36,798 bases of DNA from a virus: the IMG/VR virus record IMGVR_UViG_3300030329_004891, positions 1 through 36,798 of that record. The stretch is one strand, 5' to 3'. The position numbers and the translations under genes are program-made. How positions within the stretch are numbered: position 1 is the first letter of the stretch; the number at the start of each line of letters is the position of its first letter. The notes beneath the pieces are model-generated. The model saw only the letters and a program-made list of their open reading frames with translations. It did not search any database and was not told the DNA's origin. This document shows, in pieces, positions 32,380 through 36,798 of this stretch.

Positions 32380-33461
32380 CTGAGATTGGTCAAAATCATA
32401 ACGGTAGTAAAAGAATAGCATCAGAATTAATAGATGTAGCAAGTCAAGAAATCATTCACGAAGGTGAAAAATTAAAAAAAGCAAATGCCGTAAAGTTTCA
32501 AATAAGAGATTTGGATTATGAATTAAATGAAGATTCTTATTTAAAAGAATATAAAAGTGTTAATGCTTTTGCAGATACTTACGGAAAGCATAGAGAATAT
32601 TTAGAAATTCCAATAGAAGAATATAAAGATTTAGCAGAAGAAGCAAGAGATAAAGGGTTAGATGTTGTTGTTACTGTTTGCAGCCCAACTATTATAGAAA
32701 AAATAAAAAAAATAATAAAACCTGATGCCTGGAAAGTAGCAAGTAGGGATTTAGGAAACATTCCATTATTAGAAGCTATTAATGAAGTGGACCCAAAAAA
32801 AGTTATTTTAAGTTCTGGTATGCATCAATTAGCAGATATAGAAGAAGCTGTTTACAGATTAGTGCTGCCAGAAATTATAGGAATCCTGCATTGTATAAGT
32901 GCTTACCCTACTAAGTATGAAGATTTAAATTTACGGGGTATGGAACAAATTAAAGAAAATTTTAAATCATATAATGGAACAACATTTAAAATAGGTTTTT
33001 CAGATCATACAGCAGGAGTTTTAGCTCCATCTGTTGCTGTAGCTTTAGGAGCACAAATTATAGAAAAACACATAACTCTAGATCATAGTATGAAAGGATC
33101 AGACCATTTTGGAAGTATGAATAGGGAAGGCTGGTTTAGGGTTGTTAGGGATATTAGAAATACTGAAAAAGCTATTTCTTTATGTCAAAGATTAAATGAC
33201 GGAATAAAAAATCCAGAAGAACAAAAAACATGGAACAAAATAGGTAGGGTTGCCTGTTATAAAAACAATATTAATAAAGGACAATATTTGGAAATAGAAG
33301 ATGTAATAATGTTATCACCTCCATCAAATGGACATTTAACAGGTATATCATGGGAAGATGCTTATAAATTTAACAATAAACCTTTACAAAAAGATGTAAA
33401 AGAAAATGAAATAATAATCCCTGAGCTTCACTTTCCTTTTGTTTCAAAGTATTATAAGTAA
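32361..33461 (+). CDS. NeuB/SpsE-like nonulosonic acid synthase
   Basis: A 366-residue NeuB-family enzyme: YIIAEIGQNHNGS at the N-terminus, AVKFQIRDLD, LHCISAYPTKYEDLNLRGME, FKIGFSDHTAGVLAPSVAVA and AQIIEKHITLDHSMKGSDHF, all hallmarks of the TIM-barrel that condenses PEP with an N-acetyl-hexosamine. The last 60 residues are a SAF-type antifreeze-like domain (GRVACYKNNINKGQYLEIED). It could make sialic, legionaminic or pseudaminic acid. No sugar-precursor gene is present, so it likely uses host intermediates. Ribosome site AAGGGG before the ATG. Confidence 0.9.
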   Translation: MGTYIIAEIGQNHNGSKRIASELIDVASQEIIHEGEKLKKANAVKFQIRDLDYELNEDSYLKEYKSVNAFADTYGKHREYLEIPIEEYKDLAEEARDKGLDVVVTVCSPTIIEKIKKIIKPDAWKVASRDLGNIPLLEAINEVDPKKVILSSGMHQLADIEEAVYRLVLPEIIGILHCISAYPTKYEDLNLRGMEQIKENFKSYNGTTFKIGFSDHTAGVLAPSVAVALGAQIIEKHITLDHSMKGSDHFGSMNREGWFRVVRDIRNTEKAISLCQRLNDGIKNPEEQKTWNKIGRVACYKNNINKGQYLEIEDVIMLSPPSNGHLTGISWEDAYKFNNKPLQKDVKENEIIIPELHFPFVSKYYK

Positions 33462-33508
33462 TTGATTAACTCTTGATACTTAGTTAGTATTTTAAAATAA
33501 TAAATAAA

Positions 33509-33594
33509 ACCAGAGCAGGTGGTTTTGCTGTACCTCCTTTATACTGCACTCATAATACCTCCTAAAGTATTTTCCATCTGCTCTGGTCTTTTTA
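33509..33594. terminator. long-loop inverted repeat, possible bidirectional terminator
   Basis: ACCAGAGCAG (33509-33518) and CTGCTCTGGT (33578-33587), a perfect 10-bp stem with a 59-base loop, followed rightward by CTTTTT and leftward by TTTATTTATT. It ends the SpsF-NeuB transcript. The loop, read leftward, contains AGGAGGT twice and a 12-codon frame (MENTLGGIMSAV), so it may be more than a terminator. Confidence 0.55.
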
Positions 33595-33595
33595 G

Positions 33596-33826
33596 ATGAA
33601 ACATAAAAATTATAAAGTAATAAGATGTAATAATGGATTTAAATGTGAAATGAAAAATTGTACTTCTTTTGCAAGATGGGTAATAACAGACTTGCAGGAA
33701 GAAAAAAACTTTAATAAAAAAGGATTAAATAATAATCCCATAGATACCTGGTTATGCCAGAAGCATTTTAAAATAATTTATCCAAAAATGTATAAAAAAA
33801 TAATAGACAAAAAACGAAAAACTTAA
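33596..33826 (+). CDS. small zinc-motif protein
   Basis: A 76-residue basic protein with MKNCTSFARWVITDLQ, a loop, then TWLCQKHFKIIYPKMYKKII: Cys...W-x-Cys-x2-His, the same arrangement as in the protein at 22393 (CGARANF...WWICGNHLDYLFP). The start lies directly after the inverted repeat and lacks a ribosome site, so expression may be leaderless or the hairpin may matter. No known family. Confidence 0.55.
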   Translation: MKHKNYKVIRCNNGFKCEMKNCTSFARWVITDLQEEKNFNKKGLNNNPIDTWLCQKHFKIIYPKMYKKIIDKKRKT

Positions 33827-33877
33827 TAATATATCAACATATTTAAATAACCAGTTAAATATGTGCCTTGTCTTACT

Positions 33878-33905
33878 AACCCTGTCTTTTGGCAGGGTTT
33901 TTTAT
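33878..33905 (+). terminator. intrinsic terminator
   Basis: AACCCTG (33878-33884), loop TCTTTTGG, CAGGGTT (33893-33899), then TTTTTATTT. Ends the zinc-motif gene transcript. Confidence 0.82.
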
Positions 33906-33911
33906 TTAAGG

Positions 33912-33940
33912 TTTACATAATATAACCGATAATATAATAT
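33912..33940 (+). promoter_or_regulatory. sigma70-like promoter of the 40-residue gene
   Basis: TTTACA (33912-33917), then TATAAT at 33933 (15-base spacer) or TAATAT at 33935 (17 bases). It lies directly after a terminator and before a gene with a good ribosome site, so a promoter is expected here. Confidence 0.6.
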
Positions 33941-33960
33941 ACAAAATATAGGGGGTTATT

Positions 33961-34083
33961 ATGAACAATCTAATAAAAAAGTTATTCATAAAAAAATACA
34001 CAAAGAAAAAAGATTGCAGGTGGCAATTTGCAAAATCCTACAAAGAACTCAACAACATAGACAACAAAGTAATTACAAAATAA
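33961..34083 (+). CDS. small basic protein (40 aa)
   Basis: A 40-codon frame, MNNLIKKLFIKKYTKKKDCR then WQFAKSYKELNNIDNKVITK, with 13 Lys or Arg. GGGGG lies six bases before ATG, and a promoter lies just upstream. The gene is framed by a promoter and a terminator, so it is likely real although short. It could bind nucleic acid. No family known. Confidence 0.55.
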   Translation: MNNLIKKLFIKKYTKKKDCRWQFAKSYKELNNIDNKVITK

Positions 34084-34102
34084 TTACTTATCTGTAATCT
34101 TT

Positions 34103-34162
34103 CCCCTACTTTTTAAGTATATTATGTAGTTTAAAACCTACTCTTAAAATGTAGGGGTTTTT
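34103..34162 (+). terminator. weak terminator with alternative pairing
   Basis: CCTAC (34137-34141), nine-base loop, GTAGG (34151-34155), then a U-rich run. CCCCTAC at 34103-34109 can pair instead with GTAGGGG (34151-34157), and CTAC with GTAG at 34125-34128. Two exclusive folds are the pattern of attenuators, but no ligand or leader peptide is evident. Confidence 0.4.
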
Positions 34163-34178
34163 ATATCTAGGGGGAGAT

Positions 34179-34469
34179 ATGAAAAAATTAATTATTATAT
34201 ATATGTTAGTAGCAACTATAGGAATAGCAGAAAGTTATTATCATTTTTACAACCAATTAACTTCAGAAGAAAAAATAATTTTTATTAAAGGAGTTATAAT
34301 TGGTTTTGACTCTGCTAAAATATTAATAGAACAAGATAAAGAAAGACAAATAAGACACATAGAAATAAAGTTACATAAATTTATTGGTGCTATAGATGAA
34401 GGAATAGAACCAGATTTAACTTCAAGAATAGTAAGAGAAATAAGAAAAATGATGTGGTTTTTAGAATAA
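34179..34469 (+). CDS. small exported or membrane-anchored protein
   Basis: A 96-residue protein with an N-terminal hydrophobic segment (MKKLIIIYMLVATIGIAESY) that looks like a signal peptide (possible cleavage near GIA|ES), followed by a helical, charged domain (QDKERQIRHIEIKLHKFIGA). It has the site GGGGGAGAT before ATG. No family recognised. It is the last rightward gene before the leftward cassettes and shares a bidirectional terminator with the first of them. Confidence 0.6.
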   Translation: MKKLIIIYMLVATIGIAESYYHFYNQLTSEEKIIFIKGVIIGFDSAKILIEQDKERQIRHIEIKLHKFIGAIDEGIEPDLTSRIVREIRKMMWFLE

Positions 34470-34470
34470 A

Positions 34471-34500
34471 AAAGCCCACTCGAAAGAGTGGGCTTTTAAT
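34471..34500. terminator. bidirectional terminator, GAAA loop
   Basis: AAAGCCCACTC (34471-34481), GAAA, GAGTGGGCTTT (34486-34496), 11 perfect pairs with U-tracts both ways. Ends the rightward gene at 34469 and the leftward gene at 34517. Confidence 0.93.
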
Positions 34501-34516
34501 AACTTATTAATAAGTT

Positions 34517-34819
34517 TTATTGTAAATTGCCTGTAGGTTCTTCTGTCCAATGATCAAAATCATCTTGGTCCAAATTATCCATGTTGTAGTGTCTGCTTAA
34601 TAAATTTTCCATTTTTATTTCTACTTTGTTTTTACTTAGTTTTAATACTTTTTCAATGTTAGCTATTTCTAATAGTTCTTTTTCTAAATTTGCTAAATGT
34701 TTTTTAACAGCATCAGCTACAGCAGTTTCATCAGCTAAATGATTTTTAGCTAAAGTAAAATCAAGTGCATATCCTTTTAATCCAACTTCATCATTAATTA
34801 AAGAATTATTTTTTTCCAT
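34517..34819 (-). CDS. leftward cassette protein (100 aa)
   Basis: A 100-residue acidic helical protein: GYALDFTLAKNHLADETAVA then HLANLEKELLEIANIEKVLK, ending in an acidic tail. No family known. The start is ATG 34819, six bases after GTACTTGGAGGTAC. The longer frame to 34870 only translates the promoter leader. Single-gene unit with its own promoter (copy B) and terminator. Confidence 0.72.
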   Translation of the reverse strand: MEKNNSLINDEVGLKGYALDFTLAKNHLADETAVADAVKKHLANLEKELLEIANIEKVLKLSKNKVEIKMENLLSRHYNMDNLDQDDFDHWTEEPTGNLQ

Positions 34820-34825
34820 TTTTTT

Positions 34826-34883
34826 GTACCTCCAAGTACTTTTAAACTTAATTAAATATATCATATACACTAAAAGGTGTATA
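34826..34883 (-). promoter_or_regulatory. leftward promoter/operator copy B
   Basis: Read leftward: TATACACCTTTTAGTGTATA (34883-34864), -10-like ATGATATAT, TTAATTAAG, then GTACTTGGAGGTAC (34839-34826). The right arm is a perfect complement of the consensus TATACACT; the left arm differs at one base. Confidence 0.8.
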
Positions 34884-34923
34884 CCCTTTTATTAAAAATA
34901 ATTAGCATTTAAGCAAAAAAAAA

Positions 34924-34950
34924 CCTACTCAAAAGAGTAGGCTTTTAATT
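34924..34950 (-). terminator. leftward terminator
   Basis: CCTACTC-AAAA-GAGTAGG (34924-34941), with an A-run on the left giving a U-tract leftward, and TTTT on the right. Ends the 109-residue gene. Confidence 0.85.
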
Positions 34951-34969
34951 TAATTATTTTATATTTATG

Positions 34970-35299
34970 TTAAAATGGAGAACCATCCCACCATAATGGG
35001 TTATTTCTAACATTTTCATCAAGGGCTTGAGATTTTAAATACTTTTTAGAAATTTTGTCTATTTTTTTATCAAAATCTGTAAATACAGTTTTTACTAATC
35101 GTGTTAAATCTGCATTAATTTTTTTACCTAATGAATTTGAATGTTCAATAACTTCATTTGTTACTGGATTAACAGAATTATAAACACTCATAGTTGAAGA
35201 AAAAGCTTTTACCATTTGCAATTGTTCTATAGTAAGACTTGGAAATTTTATTTCCAATAAGTTTTTTATAATTTCTTGTTTTTGTTTTTTTTCTGACAT
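34970..35299 (-). CDS. leftward cassette protein (109 aa)
   Basis: A 109-residue protein, mainly helical and Lys-rich: EIIKNLLEIKFPSLTIEQLQ then ADLTRLVKTVFTDFDKKIDK, ending NNPLWWDGSPF. No family known. ATG three bases after GTACTTGGAGGTAC. Its own promoter (copy C) and terminator. Confidence 0.72.
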   Translation of the reverse strand: MSEKKQKQEIIKNLLEIKFPSLTIEQLQMVKAFSSTMSVYNSVNPVTNEVIEHSNSLGKKINADLTRLVKTVFTDFDKKIDKISKKYLKSQALDENVRNNPLWWDGSPF

Positions 35300-35302
35300 T
35301 GT

Positions 35303-35356
35303 GTACCTCCAAGTACTTTATACATTTAATATATCATAAACACTAAAGAGTGTACA
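35303..35356 (-). promoter_or_regulatory. leftward promoter/operator copy C
   Basis: Read leftward: TGTACACTCTTTAGTGTTTA (35356-35337), ATGATATAT, then GTACTTGGAGGTAC (35316-35303). Arms ACACT and AGTGT pair exactly. The distance between dyad and ribosome-site block is four bases shorter than in B, D and E. Confidence 0.8.
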
Positions 35357-35395
35357 TAGTTATTTAAAAATAATTCATATTTAAGCAAAAAAAAA

Positions 35396-35420
35396 CCCAC
35401 TCTTTCGAGTGGGATTCTTT
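35396..35420 (-). terminator. leftward terminator, GAAA loop
   Basis: CCCACTC-TTTC-GAGTGGG (35396-35413); leftward it reads CCCACTC-GAAA-GAGTGGG followed by a U9 run. Ends the 81-residue gene. Confidence 0.9.
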
Positions 35421-35431
35421 TGAAGATTTGT

Positions 35432-35677
35432 TTAAAAATCCATATCTACAGCTAAGCCTTGGGCTATATGCTGTAAAAAGTGATGAATATTACCGTTAGC
35501 AAAATCAAGCTGTCTTAAAATATTTTCAATTTGCTTGGCTTCGTCTCCTTTTGTTCTTTTAATTGCGTCTATTACAGTAGTAGATGGTATTATGTTTGCT
35601 GTTCCTTTTGCTGAAGTAACTGTATAAGTTTTTTCTGAAAGATTTTTTTCTGCAAAGAAAGTTTCAAAGAATGTCAT
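35432..35677 (-). CDS. leftward cassette protein (81 aa)
   Basis: An 81-residue protein (MTFFETFFAEKNLSEKTYTV; VIDAIKRTKGDEAKQIENIL; FANGNIHHFLQHIAQG) with one beta and two helix regions. No family known. The start is ATG 35677, five bases after GTACTTGGAGGTAC, not the upstream ATG 35692 which lies inside the leader. Own promoter (copy D) and terminator. Confidence 0.72.
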   Translation of the reverse strand: MTFFETFFAEKNLSEKTYTVTSAKGTANIIPSTTVIDAIKRTKGDEAKQIENILRQLDFANGNIHHFLQHIAQGLAVDMDF

Positions 35678-35682
35678 TTTTT

Positions 35683-35740
35683 GTACCTCCAAGTACTTAT
35701 TAACTTAATTAAATATATCATGTTAACTAAAAAGTGTACA
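35683..35740 (-). promoter_or_regulatory. leftward promoter/operator copy D
   Basis: Read leftward: TGTACACTTTTTAGTTAACA (35740-35721), ATGATATAT, TTAATTAAG, then GTACTTGGAGGTAC (35696-35683). The right arm is the least conserved of the set. Confidence 0.8.
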
Positions 35741-35780
35741 TACTTTTATTAAAAATAATTAGTATTTAAGCAAAAAAAAA

Positions 35781-35805
35781 CCCACTCTTTCAAGTGGGTT
35801 TTTAA
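35781..35805 (-). terminator. leftward terminator
   Basis: CCCACT-CTTTCA-AGTGGG (35781-35798), A9 on the left giving a U9 run leftward, TTTTT on the right. Ends the 85-residue gene. Same family of sequence as the terminators at 34471 and 35396. Confidence 0.88.
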
Positions 35806-35819
35806 TTTAATTATTTACA

Positions 35820-36077
35820 TTAATCTCTTTCGTAAAATATTCCAATCGTACTTCCATAATAATCTTTCCATCCAGTTTCATGAATAGAACTTAATGCGAC
35901 TGCTTCCCTCCAAGTTGGTAAAGCGTCTTCATCTGGATATTCTTTTTCCCATTCTATAGTAGCAATGTCATTATTTATCATAATAATCTTTCCATGTCCT
36001 TCTGAAATTCCTGCACCATAATCAGCCCTAACCTTAGGTAATACTTCACTTAAAATTGTTGATTTGTGTTGTTCCAT
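35820..36077 (-). CDS. leftward cassette protein (85 aa)
   Basis: An 85-residue protein (EGHGKIIMINNDIATIEWEK; WREAVALSSIHETGWKDYYG), beta-rich and acidic. No family known. The start is ATG 36077, three bases after GTACTTGGAGGTAC. The longer frame to 36248 translates the promoter leader, giving the same IYLIKFKSTWRYK seen before the 34.5 kb gene, which shows that this is shared control DNA, not protein. Confidence 0.72.
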   Translation of the reverse strand: MEQHKSTILSEVLPKVRADYGAGISEGHGKIIMINNDIATIEWEKEYPDEDALPTWREAVALSSIHETGWKDYYGSTIGIFYERD

Positions 36078-36080
36078 TTT

Positions 36081-36138
36081 GTACCTCCAAGTACTTTTAA
36101 ATTTAATTAAATATATCATAAACACTAAATAGTGTATA
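36081..36138 (-). promoter_or_regulatory. leftward promoter/operator copy E
   Basis: Read leftward: TATACACTATTTAGTGTTTA (36138-36119), ATGATATAT, TTAATTAAA, then GTACTTGGAGGTAC (36094-36081). The inner arms ACACTA and TAGTGT are perfect. It lies between the leftward gene and the rightward gene at 36193. Confidence 0.82.
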
Positions 36139-36192
36139 TAAGTATTAGCTTTTTTATTGAAAAAAATAATAAAAAATAATAAAATAGGATAT

Positions 36193-36471
36193 ATGTTTAC
36201 AGAGTTTATTGAAGGTTTTAAAGCGATGGAAAACTCTGCAAAATACACAGGTAAAATTAAAAATCAATTTCAAATTAAATATTGTAATAAGCATTTTAAA
36301 GTTATAAAAGCAATGGAAAAAGGTGATCCTGGGTTAGCTTTAGAATTTGAAACTTATGCAAAATATAAGATGAATAAAACAGGTTGTTCTATATGTCAAT
36401 ATATAGCTCAAGTAGAGTGGGGGCATAAAGAATATATGAGGGGGGGTATTGCAGAAACCAGACAGAACTAA
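36193..36471 (+). CDS. small Cys/His metal-motif protein
   Basis: A 92-residue protein with IKYCNKHFKVIKAMEKGD then NKTGCSICQYIAQVEWGHKE: a C-x2-H pair and a C-x2-C pair, probably one zinc site. The start at ATG 36193 has AGGA upstream; the TTG at 36157 lies in the control region. It overlaps the HNH gene by 23 bases. Possibly related to HNH cofactors, but no family is certain. Confidence 0.6.
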   Translation: MFTEFIEGFKAMENSAKYTGKIKNQFQIKYCNKHFKVIKAMEKGDPGLALEFETYAKYKMNKTGCSICQYIAQVEWGHKEYMRGGIAETRQN

Positions 36472-36798
36472 AACAGCTAACTTTACTTATAGAAAATATA
36501 ATCATGAATGGAAAAAAATACGGAATAGCTATATTAAAAGAAATCCTAAATGTGTGAGGTGTAAACATCCTGCAGAATTAGTAGATCATATAATTACTTT
36601 ATTTGATGGAGGAACACATCACGAAAGCAACTTGCAAAGCTTATGTAGAATCTGTCATGGTATAAAAACTAAATATGATCTAATTAAAAGATATCCAAAG
36701 AGAAAACCGTCCAGGCTACCTAAAGAAGTTATTAGTGTTACTCATGTAGACGATAGGGGGGAAAGGGGGGTAAAATCTCTAGAGGGATTCTCAACACA
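36449..36798 (+). CDS. HNH endonuclease, partial at right end
   Basis: A frame of 116 codons running off the window. It begins with TTG just after GAGGGGGGG. Visible motifs: NPKCVRCKHPAELVDHIITL (first Cys pair and the D-H), then HHESNLQSLCRICHGIKTKY (Asn and second Cys pair), a classical zinc-HNH. Such genes precede TerS in cos-type phages, and the enzyme helps terminase cut cos. Joining the right end to the left end keeps the frame open for 13 more codons to a TAA at 41-43, giving about 130 residues. The last part is GVKSLEGFSTQ. Confidence 0.88.
   Translation, partial: MQKPDRTKTANFTYRKYNHEWKKIRNSYIKRNPKCVRCKHPAELVDHIITLFDGGTHHESNLQSLCRICHGIKTKYDLIKRYPKRKPSRLPKEVISVTHVDDRGERGVKSLEGFST
36757..36798 (+). 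other. G-run region, possible cos-proximal site
   Basis: GATAGGGGGGAAAGGGGGG then TAAAATCTCTAGAGG lies at the right end inside the HNH frame, and a similar G9 run (30-38, GGAGGGGGGGGGTATAAAAA) lies near the left end, before the first gene. G-rich runs with short inverted repeats between HNH and TerS are commonly where cos lies. No direct proof of the cleavage position. Confidence 0.35.

Noticed and set aside
34820-34870. N-terminal extension MIYLIKFKSTWRYK of the 34.5 kb leftward gene (also before the 35.8 kb gene)
   Set aside because: It is a translation of the shared promoter and ribosome-site leader, not protein; real starts lie just after GTACTTGGAGGTAC.
1-36798. CRISPR arrays, tRNA genes, insertion sequences
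   Set aside because: The only regular repeats are the 23-bp iterons (three units without spacers) and the promoter copies; no transposase, tRNA fold or spacer pattern was seen.

Overview
The window looks like an almost complete or complete genome of a tailed, siphovirus-type phage. It carries, in order, terminase, portal, protease, HK97-fold capsid, connector, tail tube, frameshifted tail chaperone, tape measure, tip and spike, lysis, recombination, replication and early-gene modules. It is AT-rich (roughly two thirds A+T by eye), densely packed with ATGA or TAATG stop/start overlaps, and uses clear GGAGG-type ribosome sites and U-tailed hairpin terminators. Lipoprotein and spanin-like lysis genes point to a Gram-negative host. 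The AT-rich style resembles uncultured marine phages, but I cannot name the host. No integrase is visible. An HNH reading frame runs off the right end and stays open for 13 more codons if the right end is joined to the left end, so the contig may be circular or cut near cos.

Layout. 0.1-1.6 kb: ParB-like protein and C5 cytosine methyltransferase. 1.6-8.4 kb: small membrane peptide, TerS, TerL (with no ordinary start codon), portal-MuF fusion, protease, major capsid protein and a probable decoration protein, closed by a strong terminator. 8.4-12 kb: lipoprotein, a GT42/DUF115-like protein, head-tail connector and tail tube genes, including a 58-residue zinc-ribbon gene nested in the connector gene. 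12-20.6 kb: tail chaperone with an A AAA AAG -1 frameshift, tape measure, tail tip proteins, a beta-helix spike and small structural genes. 20.6-22.7 kb: lysis cluster. 22.7-23.3 kb: one leftward gene of unknown function. 23.7-27.6 kb: DUF932, SSB, ERF annealase, a PD-(D/E)XK exonuclease and an HNH-like gene. 27.6-28.5 kb: leftward two-gene unit divergent from a Cro/Xre regulator. 28.7-31.6 kb: replication initiator with three 23-bp iterons inside the gene, DnaB helicase and a nuclease-like gene. 31.6-33.5 kb: SpsF-like cytidylyltransferase and NeuB/SpsE-like nonulosonic acid synthase. 33.6-36.2 kb: small genes, many leftward. 36.2-36.8 kb: a zinc-motif protein and HNH.

The most unusual structure is a set of five leftward promoters (28.3, 34.8, 35.3, 35.7 and 36.1 kb). 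Each has the same 20-bp dyad, the same -10-like ATGATATAT and the same GTACTTGGAGGTAC ribosome-site block immediately before a small unknown gene, and each unit ends in a terminator. One copy lies in the divergent promoter region of the Xre/Cro-type gene, which makes that protein the natural candidate to control all five. This looks like a dispersed early-gene (host-takeover or anti-defence) regulon built from interchangeable cassettes.
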